From positions 19,192,068-19,256,067 of the forward strand of contig OY986440.1 of NCBI GenBank assembly GCA_963920525.1: a stretch of DNA of 64,000 bases, given 5' to 3'. Of the stretch, positions 1-11,462 are shown in pieces. The notes under the pieces were generated by a model. That model was given only the letters and a program-made list of their open reading frames with translations. It was not told the origin of the DNA and did not search any database. The DNA comes from Dichetophora obliterata (Eukaryota; Arthropoda; Insecta; Diptera; Sciomyzidae). Each line of letters begins with the position of its first letter. Position 1 is the first letter of the stretch. A program made the position numbers and the translations under genes.

Positions 1-904
1 ATCGTATTAGACTAAAATGTGGTTATTTAGTGCACATGGCTACTTTCGGCAGCTATACTGAAAATGGTGAATATATTTGACATTTCTTGACATTTTCGTG
101 TATGGCAGTAAGGCGGTCTGTGGCAGAACAACGTTTGCCGAGGTGATAGATTGTTCCTGTGAGGTTTGGTAACGTTTGGACGAGGGGGCGTGGTTCCTCC
201 CATACAAGCCAAATTTGCGCTATCGACCACAAACCAAATAAGGGATATATATCAGACGGTTTCGATCGTAAAAACTAAGATATTATCATTTTGTTCAGAT
301 GGTAACTGTAACTGTAACTGTACAAAAATCACTTTTTCGTCGCAATTTATATACGCCCACTTTTTCGAAATCATGGCAATTCCGGAGTTCTACACATTTT
401 TATACTGAAACTTGCTGTGTAGGTGCTCCAAGAGGCAGTCACGATACATAAATGTTTTCACGCCCACTTTTAGCGCCCACAAATCAATATCTGTACATAT
501 AAAAATGAATCGTGATTTGTTCGGATGCTTAAAACTTGAAAACGACTAGACCAAATAGGATACTTCCTTCTACTGGTTTGTTCGTAACTGCTACGCAAAG
601 GTTTAGGAAAAAAGTAATGCCACACCCCTTTTATCGCCCACAAATCAATAAAAATGTTATATTTAAGAAGGTTTTGGTCGTATTAAATTAAAATTTGGTA
701 AATAAGTTCTTATGATGACTGTCACTAACTTTAATAAAAACGGGCGTTGTCACACTTCATCTACGCCTACTTTTGGAAATATCACAATACTCCGATACTA
801 TTGGTCCGATTGAGCTCAAATTTTGTAAGTGGCTTTGCTTTGAGTACGAGATGGTTTAAGAAGAAATGCCACACCTTCTTTTACCTCCCATTAATATAAA
901 AACA
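1..904. other. AT-rich spacer with degenerate 'cgcccac' repeats
   Basis: No credible gene. The stretch repeats phrases such as 'cgcccacttttagcgcccac' and 'gcccacaaatcaat' in degenerate copies. One unit near 180-230 ('gggggcgtggttcctcccat') resembles the tandem units that start near 905. Related phrases return at the far right end of the window (63810-63910). It is probably decayed dispersed repeat rather than unique sequence. Confidence 0.6.
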
Positions 905-1735
905 ATTTGTGTTATCGAATAGCGTTATGGGTTGCACAGCTTAGAAATTCGGTATTCGACCACAATTTAGACGTACCGTTTCAGTGATGAAATTTTATGG
1001 GAGTTGGACAAGGGGGAGGGGCACCTCTCATACAATCCAAATTGGTGATATCGAATAGCTTTGAATTTATAGGAATTCAGCTTTGGAATTCAGTTTTTGA
1101 CCTCAATTTACACATGCAGTTTCAATGATTTTTTTTTTATGGGCGTTGGACAGGGAGGCCTGACATCTCCCTTACATCCCAAATTTGCAATATCGAATTG
1201 CTTTGAAGTTATAGGTTGACAGCGTAAGAAATCGGTATTCGACCTAAATTTATACATACACTTTCATTTCTTACATTTTATGGGCGTAGGGAAAAGGGGA
1301 GTGACACTTCCCATACAACCCAACTTTGTGCTATCAAATAGCTTTAGAGTTATAGGTCGCACAGCATCGGAATTCAGTATTTGACCAAAATTTACGCATG
1401 CAGATTTACTGATAAAATTTTTTAGAGTTTGTCGGGGGGCGTGGCACCTCCCATACAACCCAAATTTGTGTTATCGAATATATTTGGAGTTATATGTCGC
1501 ACAGTTTTGGTATTCGGTATTCGACCTCCATGTACACATGCAGTTTAATTGATTACATTCTATGAGGGGTGATCAAGAGGGCGTGGCACTTCCTATACAA
1601 CCCAAAATTGTTATATCGAATAGCTTTGTGGATATAGGTCGCACAGTCTCGGAATTCAGTATTTGACCTCAATTTAGACATGCTGTTTAACTGATAACAT
1701 TTTATGGGCGTTTGAATAGGGAGAGTGGCAGCAAC
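905..1735 (-). repeat. tandem array, ~145-bp unit, about 5.5 copies
   Basis: Units begin near 994, 1137, 1278, 1424 and 1561, with a partial one from about 905. Each carries 'gggcgtggcacctcccatac', then 'atcgaatagcttt', then 'tataggtcgcacag', 'ttcagtatttgacc' and 'catgcagttt', ending in 'attttatgggcgtt'. Spacing is 137-147 bp and divergence is clear. The same unit occurs singly, in the opposite orientation, at the start of the dispersed repeats at 14.2 kb and 62.2 kb. Those copies define the orientation, so this array reads on the minus strand. It looks like a repeat-internal minisatellite that has expanded. Confidence 0.75.
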
Positions 1736-1760
1736 GCGCCGGGTTTCAGCTAGTACTATA
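1736..1760 (-). repeat. head of dispersed repeat (ACTAGCTGA-CCCGG type)
   Basis: Read on the minus strand, the array is preceded by a head of the form ACTAGCTGAAACCCGGCGCG followed by TTGCTGCCAC. Near-identical heads start the repeats near 24796 and 62193. The array is therefore probably the body of one long dispersed element whose other end lies towards or beyond the left window edge. I cannot assign the family. Confidence 0.45.
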
Positions 1761-3563
1761 TAAGACTAAAAAATCAATCGGAAGAATAAATTGGTTACTT
1801 ACCCCAATTCATAAATAAATATACTTTGAATTTTTTTTCGCAATTTTTTTATTGCAAGATTTTTTGAAGACTTTTATAAAATAAAAGTCTCCAAAGACTC
1901 TTATAAATAGCTTTTTAAAATAAAAGTCTTTAAAAACTTATCAAAAAATTTTTGGAAACATAAGTCTTATTAAAATAAAATAACTTTTATTTTTAAGTTT
2001 TAAAGTTAAAAGTGAGGGAAAACACTTATATTTTTTAATGTAAAAGTCAAAGTCTGGTTCAAACACAGCTGATCTAAAGAAGCTGGGTTAAAGTTAGTTC
2101 AAGAGTTCAAATGGTCAAACGAAACAGAGTTCAAAACGAAGAGTTCAAAACGAACATTTAAAACAAAGACTTCAATGACTCGTATTTTTCAACCTTTAAC
2201 GAGGTTACCTACTTGACCGTTTGACTTATTATTTTAGTAAAACTAAGGCTTATGAACAGAGGAATTCCAAAAATATGAACTAATTTATTTATAAGCTGTG
2301 ATGGTTTTGCATTTGTTCATGTTAAAAATAAAATAAAAAATATTTGCAATCAACTATTTGAAATTTCCTCTGCTCATTTGTAAGCTAGTACTACTATCTA
2401 TTGGAAAAAATTCATCTTGATATCTGTTATCATTTTAAGGAAAAGTATTGATGTGGAAAAAAATGCAAAAAATAAAACTTTTACGAATAGCAAAAAAAAA
2501 AACATCGGCACTGCAAGTCAGATGATCACCCTACCTTCCTAGCTTTGAATTCATTTTTTGAGCATTTCTTCTCATGGGAAAGCTCTGCTCTTTGTTTAAT
2601 TTTGTGATAATTTGAGTGAAGAATAATAATCAGATTCAAGTCATTAACCCCCTTTAGTACGATTCAACAACTTAAAAAATAAAATGTTTTGTTAGCTTAA
2701 ATTCTACGATAAGAAAATCAATTTAGATGGAACAATAAGATTTTGTCCCACAGTGAGGCAGTTGTGTAAGAAGTGGCCAGAAAAAAAAAAATAAAAAGTG
2801 AAAAACAAATTTCTGGTGTTTGTTTGGCTTGTTGTTAATTTTTTAAATCGCTCAGCAATTTAAAAATATAAACATTTTGTAAGTGGTTTTTATTTGACTC
2901 CCACACACGGAATTTGCTGCTGTTGTTGTGGATGTCGTAATTGCGGTTTGTGTTTTTTTATATGTTTTATGCTGTTGACACTTTAATTTAATCATGTGTA
3001 CAAAAAATATGTCAAGCATACTTAATGAACATGAATTGATACATAATTCAATAAAGCAGCATTTTTATTAAAGCAGTAAAAAGGTATATTCTTTTTTATA
3101 AATAAAAAAAAATTTGAAGAAAGGACCTGATTTATGTATTTTTTTTTGTTTTCAAATGACTTTGTAAATATTTTAATTTACATTGAATTTTTAGATGTGA
3201 CAAATTCAGCAAATGTGGGGCATAATTTTAGGCGCTTGCTTATGTTTAAGCATTTGTTAAGTAAGCAAATGTGTTCTTTTTGTGTTTGTGGAATTGTGTT
3301 TTGTTCTTCATGTGAGTGTGTGCTTATTAATAATGTACATTTTTAAATTATGTCAGCAAAAAGTGAACCCTGAACGATGTGCACGTACGTAGAATAAAAC
3401 AACAGTAATGGAAAAGAGACCCTTTTTAGAACACACACACACATATAAACACTCACACGAACACGTACCAAACACAAAAGCAGTTTTGCGGTACCCCTAT
3501 AAAATATGTTGTCATCATACGAAACAACAACTTCTAAATCATGCCTGTTAAAGTGCGCATAAT

Positions 3564-3599
<36 letters not shown>

Positions 3600-5297
3600 A
3601 ACAACAACATCATTAGCAGCCAGCGCAACATTACTGCTGCTCCTGCTTTTGTGTTGCCGTTGCCGTTGTCGTCGTTCACACAGAATTTCAATTTAAAAAA
3701 AACAAAACCTTGCCAAAGGAGCGAGGCACAAAAAAAAAGAATTCTTTTATTTGCGTATGTGCTTTAAAATTGTCGCAACGTCCTCCAGGACATTAGATGG
3801 CAAATCAATTGAAAATCATACTGCTTCATCCTGCAACTTTCAGGGCGCTCAGCCGACCGTCTGGCTGCACCCTCGACTCATCAACGACAGATCGCTGCCA
3901 GCAGATAAACAAATGCTCGCATTTATTTTTTGCTTTGTTGTCCTTCTTATCAGCAGCAGCATCATCAACATACTTGTTTTTTTTTTCTTTTTTAATGAAA
4001 AATCCCAGTTTGTTGTTGTAGCAGCATCGCTTATGATGGCCTTAATCCTGCTTGAACAACAAAAGCACGCAAGCGATCTTAGCAGCGATAGTTTTGGAAA
4101 ATTATCCTAATAAAATGATCTCATGATGACAACTTTAAGCATGAAAAAATTTAAACGATTCGGAAGCTGAAAACTCTTTTAGAACCAACACGCTTAAAGC
4201 AAACCTGAACTTATTTTGCAGTGCTTCGGAAAACCAAGCTCTCAAGCAAAGCCAAGTGGTGTCGGTTTTCTTTTACCTAAGGAAGCTCGGAGACCCCTGA
4301 TTGAATGGAAGCCCAAACTCAGGCAGAATTCTGACAGATTCCGCACCCGTGCACGTAGCATTTCATTTCGGAGGACGATCATTGCATCCAGTACTATGCG
4401 CTCACCGAGACATCTGATTAAACCAACAAAGCGTAATTCTATAGCTTTTTAGACTACAAATTTAACGAATTTACCAATATACCAATACACCAACAAAGAG
4501 AGGTTTTATAGATTCCTCGACTACTCACCGAAAAGACATGTTTTCAGTAATTGTCCGCACATACATATAGCATCAGACAGTACCAACTTGGACTGAGTTA
4601 TGGGTCACGCATGGACCTAGGGGGGCGAAAAGAGAACGATGTGCCCCACAAACAATCTTTTGATTGCATCTCTTAATTCAATCTCTTAATTCAAACAAGT
4701 CTCTCGGCAGTGAACGCATCGCACACTGGTCCCAAACATGAAAAAAACGGCCAAAACCAAATTTTTAGAGATGTTTGAAAAACAATTTTTGCTTCAAATA
4801 TCTATTAAAGATAGATAAATACAATGTACATTTTTTAAAATTTTTTTTTATTGATACAAAAAAATAGTAAAATTTTGAGCCAAAATCAAAAAACATTTCT
4901 TATATTATTTGTATAAGTAATTTGATATGCTTTATATTTTAATGTAATGGATCGAAGCTTGAATAATTAGAAAAAATGTAAGACTTTAACTATATTTATG
5001 CCTCATATTTAAAAAAAAAAAATCATTGAAAATGTAATTTTTAAAAAATTTTGCTGATTTAAAATGGAAAAAATACCAAAGTAATCCAAAAGTTATGGGT
5101 TTCTTTGTAGGATACCTTATTATACCAATAAAACACGAAGTGTTTGAGAAAAACTAATATGGTCACAGAAACAAAACAAATTTTTTGTTTTGTTAAAACT
5201 ATTTATTTTTATCTATATTTATATGTTATATTGGGCAACGATGGGCAATTATTATTGCGTTAAAAGTTTATAAAAATTACCACTATATTTTTTTTTA
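1761..5297. other. spacer with simple repeats, no gene recognised
   Basis: AT-rich sequence with homopolymer runs, (AC)n near 3430-3445 and the (CAA)n tract at 3561-3608. Short open frames at 3751-4110 and 4216-4452 show no recognisable domain. The first contains low-complexity Leu/Phe stretches from T-rich sequence. Nothing here supports a gene call. Confidence 0.5.
3561..3610. repeat. (CAA)n microsatellite
   Basis: About 15 near-perfect CAA/AAC triplets. Such tracts recur at 10009-10030, 10361-10386, 26441-26460 and elsewhere, a habit typical of fly non-coding DNA. Confidence 0.95.
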
Positions 5298-5672
5298 AAG
5301 ATCAAAGAACCAAGGCATGCGCCTTATACAAACAAGGTTTGGTCTTTAACCTGAAAGAAAATGGATAGATTATTTAGAGGAATTGATTGGAACAATACGT
5401 GCAATATTGATTAGGCGAAACAACCGTGAAAGACAATTTGAATTGCTTTCAACCGCGGCTAGTGTTATGCCTTAACCTCGGCAAGCATTTCCAGCCCTTA
5501 GTTTTTTCTGTCCTTTAATTCCACATTTTCCACAATTTAGTTGTTCCAATTAATTCCATAATTCTGAAATGTAGGAGAGAACAAAGAAAGTGAAAAGAAC
5601 CATGCCCGAACCCGGATTCGAACCAGGGACCTCAGGGTTGATTGTCTAGCGCACTAAACTACAAAGGCTAAC
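5298..5672 (-). mobile_element. tRNA-derived SINE, copy 1
   Basis: Read on the minus strand, a tRNA-like head at about 5671-5602 is followed by a ~300-bp body. The Pol III B box is clear: plus strand 'ggattcgaacc' at 5614-5624 is GGTTCGAATCC reversed. The A box region is at 5651-5661 and is weaker (TAGTTTAGTGC). The body aligns over its whole length with 18117-18470, including 'cgtgaaagacaatttgaatt' and 'gaaccatgcccga'. Both copies end with 'ggttctttgat' and an A-rich tail. Two colinear copies with a shared tRNA-like 5' end make a SINE more likely than a decayed tRNA gene. No longer acceptor pairing is visible. The partner LINE is not identified. Confidence 0.8.
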
Positions 5673-6240
5673 TATGTGCTAAGTGGTAATTATATTATGT
5701 GAATTAAAGTATCGGGACTCAACAAGTTCCAAAAAAATTCGATAATGAAGTAAAAATGCTTCTGGGCGCCAAAGGGCTAAGGTTAACATAACTTTAAAAA
5801 ATCTTAATCATTTTTTTTTTATTATTTTGAAGTATTACTTAGTCTATTTTTAACCAAATTTGAACAAGCAAAATAGTCTTTTACTACGCACGCAACACAG
5901 GTCCATACCCATACACGTGTGTATGTGTATGTGTGTGTGTGTTTGTGTATAATTGGTCACTTTGCTCTCTATGTACCTAGCGGGAACAAAACAAAAAATT
6001 TGATTATCATAGAAGCAACAATAAGACCGTTACGCGTCATGAGCATTTTTGTTGTGCATTCGTATTAATTACTAAAAAGAATGAGTGTGCTTTTGGGTAA
6101 GTGCATGTGTTTGTGTGTGTGTGCGCAACAATTTATTACACAAAAGGAAACCTAAATCTTTGTATGTATGTCGTTGTCAGTTGCAGCTCGCAAAAATCAC
6201 ACGACAGCGCGCCAGCAAACATGACGCCTAGCAAAAGACG
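5673..6240. other. spacer with (GT)n tracts
   Basis: AT-rich DNA with (GT)n-rich stretches near 5918-5946 and 6108-6124. No open frame or repeat boundary is convincing here. Confidence 0.5.
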
Positions 6241-6845
6241 TGCGCACTAGGGAGTCCGTCCCGGAAGGTTTTTGGCAATCCCATGATTTTCAGGATTGCA
6301 TCTCCGAATCCCTTGATTGCTTCTTGACTATGTAAAATAAATTAACTAGAAAATCCAATGAATATCTTTACATTTATATGGGCATTTTCACAGAAAAGCC
6401 TACCGTGACCATAATTTTTTTTTATTATTTCAGTCAATGAACATAAGTTCTTACAGACTACAATTTAGATATAATTATATTTAATCTTAAAATATTTACA
6501 ACAATCTTAATAAACATTATTAAGCAAATACCTAAGAGAATTCTTTGAATTTGAAAAATCAAAGTTACAATGAAGCATAAAATTATTGAAATATTTTCAA
6601 TTCAATTTTTTCCTCAAATTTACTACATTTTACATAACGCTATCATGTACATTATTTTGTCAATGTAGTAATTGAAGTTGTTTTTTATTCGATGATATGA
6701 AGGATATGAAAGTATGTATGTGTTTTTTTAGAACATTTTCATTAAGTTTTGTAATATTTTCATGCCAGGAACACGAAAGAAAAATCCCGGAATTCAAAAA
6801 GGCTGAAATTGTTTGGGAGCCCGAGAATGACTTCCCTAGTGCGCA
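6241..6845. mobile_element. candidate MITE with 13-bp TIR
   Basis: The sequence starts TGCGCACTAGGGA (6241-6253) and ends with its exact reverse complement (6833-6845), and partial similarity continues a few bases inward. The interior of about 580 bp is non-coding. I find no clear target duplication beside the TIRs, so the exact ends and the superfamily are open. The short frame on the minus strand at 6660-6920 looks non-coding. Confidence 0.4.
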
Positions 6846-7932
6846 TGTATGGGACAACATATAATCCTTTTCACGGTTGCATAGAATTGCAATACAATGA
6901 AATAGTAAGTTGAGACGCAAAAGAAGTCGGGTAGGATTTGGTTCGGATCGGGCCGGGTTGATGGGATGAGTTTTTGGAGCCTAAAGGCGTTTATTTGTAC
7001 TTTGACTGAAGTTGACAGAGAAAAAAAACAAAAATGAAAGCATAGTAAAAATAATATTTAACTGCAAATGATGTGGTTATCTTGGAAATTTTTGATATTT
7101 AGATTCCTTTCCTATTTTAAACAATATTTAAAGCCTATTGAATAAAATTATAAGTATTAGAAAAACTTAAATTGATCTTAATTAAACTAAATTGCACAAA
7201 ATTTACTGAAAAATTCAGTTCCTACAAAAAATCAAGATTGTAAATTTATATCGAACCAAGTTCGAAAAAAGTAAAAACATTTGAAAATAAGAGTAAAAAT
7301 CACATATCATTCAATCTGTCTAGAATTATTTTTGATTTCAAATTCTCCATAAAATTTGAGGCAATACAACTATCGGAAATAATTTTTTTTTTTGTGCTAA
7401 AGTTTTGAGGAGAATCAGAATTTATATCTACAAACTAGATGATATACCCAGCGTTACTCAAGAAGTTGAGTATAAAATTTAAAAAGAAACAAGCATGAGT
7501 ACACTAAGAGCAAGCTCTTTTATAGTAAAATCCTCTGAATTATAACAAAATGCTCCCAATTTTTCACGCAATCAAAGAAAATTCCTCTGATAATTTAAAA
7601 AATTAAAAGTAGTTGGATTTATCTGAAACTCTCTCTTACAAACAGCGTGTTTCATTATCAACACTACACTTTTAATTTTACACTCATAACTAAACAAATT
7701 TTTAACCTGTGACACAAAATTGTATTAGACCCTTAGGAAATAGTCAAGTTTTCACCTATCTTATTTCAATTTATACATGTTTTGAAAACAAATATACGTT
7801 TCGGTTTTTAAAAATTGTTAAGAACATACATACATACATTTCGAAATGAAATTAATTCTAAGAAATTAAGAAAGTTAAAAAAAAATTTATGTAAGACCCT
7901 TTAATGTAAAAGTTAAAGATATGGATTGAGTT

Positions 7933-7967
7933 CAGATGAAGCAGACAAACAATCTGCGAAACGTCGG
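7933..7967 (+). other. hammerhead-ribozyme-like motif (degenerate candidate)
   Basis: The order of elements is CAGATGA (7933-7939), then a 5-bp stem GCAGA/TCTGC (7941-7945 and 7953-7957) with a 7-nt loop, then GAAAC-GTC (7958-7965). A hammerhead core expects CUGANGA, stem II, GAAA and NUH in this order. The U at core position 4 is A here, stem I is weak and stem III is almost absent. Penelope-like elements are known to carry minimal hammerheads. This could be a dead remnant of one or a chance match. Confidence 0.2.
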
Positions 7968-7994
7968 CAAATTAAAAATTTAAATTGAGATTTG

Positions 7995-8019
7995 TTAAAT
8001 TTATTTATTTATTTATTTA
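7995..8019. repeat. (TTTA)n tract
   Basis: Five to six TTTA units. It lies about 30 bp downstream of the hammerhead-like motif and could be the simple-repeat tail of a decayed element. Confidence 0.85.
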
Positions 8020-8204
8020 TGACAATAAAATTTCGGTTACTATATAACGCCTTAATAAATTCATTCTTTTTTATAATAAAAATTATAATAAAAGTAAGCA
8101 AAATACTGTACATACATTTTTTGTTTGTACTTTCAACGGTTCTTAAATTTCTAACTTAAATTTTATAAAGTTTTTCAGGTATGAAATTTTAAAAGTATGA
8201 AATA

Positions 8205-8764
8205 AGGTGTGTTCACTAACAAAAAATTGTTACAAATTTTTACAAATTATTACAAGTTTTTACTAGTAAAGCGTTCACGTACTTGAAAATCTTCCAACGA
8301 GAGAGGACGACGAGAGTGTAAAAAAAGTGAGAGAGAAAAAAGTAGCTACAAGTTTCTGCTAGTTAAATTTATACTTGCAAATACTTGCCGCAGCTGAAAA
8401 AAAATTGATTACCTGAAAAAAACCAGCTATCTATTTTAATAGGTGGAAAAAGTTTTATTTCTGATGTTTTTCTTTTGTCATATTTTTTTATATTTGTTTG
8501 ACGATGCTTTAAGTTCGATTTTGTATATCTTAATTTTATTTATTTAATAATTGTAAATATTTGAAAACAAAAACGAATTTGCACAATTTTTTAGGTTTCA
8601 AATAAGCTGTCAAGTCGGTCGCTCAGCTGCGATTTTGCAAGTTTCTACTAGTTTTCTGTTCACGTACTTTTGCTGCTATTTTTCTCTTTGTGACATTATT
8701 TTTCTCAATTCTGTTTTTACTCTCTTCCTCCAAGTTTTAACAAATAAAGTACGTGAACAAACCT
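8205..8764. mobile_element. candidate MITE, ATA duplication
   Basis: The left end AGGTGTGTTCAC (8205-8216) and the right end, reversed, AGGTTTGTTCAC are inverted with one mismatch. Both are flanked by ATA (8202-8204 and 8765-8767). Inner sequences also match in inverted orientation: 'gttcacgtacttg' on the left against 'gttcacgtacttt' on the right, and 'agtttctgctagtt' against 'gtttctactagttt'. This gives a 560-bp partly palindromic, non-coding element. A 3-bp AT-rich duplication would suit a PIF/Harbinger-type MITE, but that is inference. Confidence 0.5.
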
Positions 8765-8866
8765 ATAGTTATAATTTTTCATCTCCTACATTTCTTCCAA
8801 AGATGCCCACCCGCTGTCTGGTACCCTTCAGGAGATATGTGGAACCTCGGTGTTCAAAGGAGTATG

Positions 8867-9410
8867 AAGGTCTGCAGAAGGGAGCCAAACGGCGGGTGGA
8901 TGTTTTTGTAAGAAATATAGAGAGTAAAAAAATAAGAAGACCAGCTTATAAAGAATTTTTGATCTTTTTTTTTTTTTTTTTGTATAATGGTCACCAACAG
9001 GGTGGCAGATAGGGGGTGAGTGTGTCTTGAAAAAACGTTGAGGGTGAATAAATAATTGGACCATTGCATATATTTTAACCTTGGGGTCAAGGCTAAGTCG
9101 GAAGAGATATGAACTATTTTCGACTCTTTTTACTTTTTTTATGGGAGTTTCCAGGAGGTTGGCAAATAGGGGGTTGGTGTGTTTGAAAGACATGTTAAAG
9201 GTGAAAAAATAATAGGACCATCGCCCATACATTTGACCTCTTTAGGGGTAAGCTCGGTTGAATTATTAACTTTTTTCAGCATTTTTCTTCATGTTTTTCT
9301 GGGAAACCCACAGGATATCAGGTAGGGTATGGGTGTGTTTCGAAGAAATGTAGAGAGGAAGAAAGTAATAGGACCTGTTGAAAAAATTCATCCCTCTAGG
9401 GGGTCACCAT
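8867..9410 (+). repeat. tandem repeat, ~155-bp unit, about 3.5 copies
   Basis: Units start near 8867, 9001, 9158 and 9314. Each has 'gcagatagggggt', 'tgtgtttgaaagacatgtt', 'aataataggaccatc' and 'cttttttatgggagtttcc'. Divergence is high. The overlapping open frames here, 8635-9012 on the plus strand and 8828-9232 on the minus strand, are by-products of the repeat. They are not genes. Confidence 0.6.
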
Positions 9411-11462
9411 AAAAAATAATGACAAACAATAATTCTTTGCCTAAAGCAAACTGTGCATTTAACGAGTATTTCGTGTTTTTCCCTGTACCTACCCTATCTG
9501 TATCTTCTCTAAGCTGCAAGAAATGAGTCTTCTTGACAACCAGTGTTTGCACGTTCTGCGTAAAAAATACGAGTAGAGCACAAATATCTTGGGACTGCAG
9601 ATCTCTCATTCACACATATTTTTTGGGCTAGTCTGGCTAGTTAAAGGGTGCCTCAAAACCAAGAAAAGTTAAAAACAAATACATATATATCACCTGGTTA
9701 CTAGGAACGTAATGAAGCTTTTTGAAATTTGTGTTTTTTCTAAATAGCCCAAAAATAGGCTATGCATGCAAAATAATTTGCAGTCCTTTGATGTCATATT
9801 TGCGAATAACCATATTTTCGGTCGCTTCCTATCTGTTTTAGAGACATAAGAAACAAAATTTTTTTAAAAAATTAAGCTTTTTTAGAATTCAGCACAAAAC
9901 GATAATTAACAGCATGATTCGCGACACAACCAGGAACATACTAGACACACACATTAATCACCAATAATATCATCACCACACCAGCACCACCACCACCACC
10001 ACCGCCACCAACAACAATAACAACAACGACGACAGTAATAACATAACAACAGCACGCATTACACTCGAAAGCGGATTACAACAAATTGCATTTTGACAGC
10101 ATATACATACATATGTTGTTGCTGCGAATGAAGGGCAGGCAGAGGCAGTTTAGGGCAGTGCAGAACCATAGAAAAATTGACAACATCTCAATATAAACGC
10201 GTAATTGCAAAACTATTAGCAGAACAATGCATACTTTTAGGCGCATGCAGTGCGCAAAAGAGCCATGCCGGCACGTATTCGCCCGAACGCACTGACGGCA
10301 GTCAGAAGTGCACCCCTTGCAGAGCAGCTAAGTCCCAAACAGCGACGACAGCAAAAAAAAATCAACAACAACAACAACAACAACAACTATAGTCGAATAA
10401 GCACGTCTATTAGCGCTCGCAGATTGCTCAATAATGATATCACAAGATGATATGCTGATGATGATACGGTTTAAGATACGATACGAGGGTAGCGCTGATA
10501 GCTAACAACAACAACAACAGCGATGAAAAATAATAATAAAATTCTATAGGATAGAGAGACAACAACAAAAGCAAATACAAGGGGACACAGCAGGAATACA
10601 CGCCTGCCCGCTTGCAGTGTTGTTGTTTTTGAGGCGATCATCTTCATGATGAAGATGATAATGATGATGTTGGTAAATGCGCATATAATGATGGTCTAAG
10701 GCAGGTCTTATGTGCGCTCAAGCATAACTACAACAACAAAAAGGACATGAACACCAACAACACGCACTCTAGCTATAAATGCATAACGCATTTGAAGTAC
10801 ACAGGGGGGAGGGGGAAATAAAATTGTAAAAAAAAGAAATACAACAAATAAAAAATAAAACAAAATCACTCCCACAACCTATATTCATCAGCAATAACTC
10901 TGTTCTTATTGCTGCTTACTCACAAGTTGTTGCAATGAATTTTGGTTTTTTTTGTTTTTTTGTTTCTTTAATTAATAAAAGTTTAAAATGAAGAATATTT
11001 TCCGGAGTACATGTCAATACAGAGTCAAAATAAGATCAATAAATATGTTTTCATTTCAAAAGACTATCTCAATAAAACCATAGAAAAAATCTTTTTAAAA
11101 CTCAGAATCTCTTTTGTTGAAAAAAATTACTCAATTTCAACACTTAAATAACACACACATTATCTGAGACACCTTAAATAGCATACTTACTAGTGTGGTG
11201 AATAAGACAAAAAACACCGTTTTTGATTGATTATAACTCCGCAAAAACAAAAGGGAACATAAAAATTTAACAGGATACAAATTTTTTGTTATATCCTACC
11301 ACAATTGTTTGAAACAGGGACCGAAAATAACAGTTATTTTTGAAATTTCTATTCAAAAAGTCAGATGGAAAGAATAAGTCTATTCGATATTTGAATATAG
11401 CAATGTGCTGCTTGTTAGCTAAGGAATAATAATCTTTAAAGATTTTAATTTTTCTGATTTTT
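9411..11462. other. spacer rich in CAA/CAC simple repeats
   Basis: No gene. CAC/CAA-rich tracts lie at about 9977-10030 and 10361-10390, with 'gatgat' runs near 10640-10675. Short frames at 10177-10392 and 10250-10450 end in poly-Gln or poly-Asn from the CAA tract, are mutually overlapping and have no domain. Confidence 0.5.

Larger units (their letters stand above)
6846..8204. other. AT-rich spacer
   Basis: No gene recognised. It contains a possible repeat head at about 7434-7460 ('actagatgatatacccagcg'), a hammerhead-like motif (7933-7967) and a (TTTA)n tract (7995-8019). Confidence 0.45.

Noticed and set aside
905..1735. CRISPR-like array
   Set aside because: The repeat units are diverged and contiguous without unique spacers, and the DNA is eukaryotic.
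3751..4452. Open frames of 119 and 78 codons
   Set aside because: Low-complexity or unremarkable composition, no domain, and embedded in simple-repeat-rich spacer.
5602..5671. A tRNA gene on the minus strand
   Set aside because: The tRNA-like part is continuous with a body shared with another copy at 18.1-18.5 kb, so it is a SINE head. No convincing acceptor stem.
8635..9232. Overlapping frames on both strands (125 and 134 codons)
   Set aside because: They run through a ~155-bp tandem repeat and a MITE end; the length is explained by the repeat.
10177..10450. Poly-Gln/poly-Asn coding frames
   Set aside because: Produced by a (CAA)n tract read in two frames, with no conserved sequence beside it.
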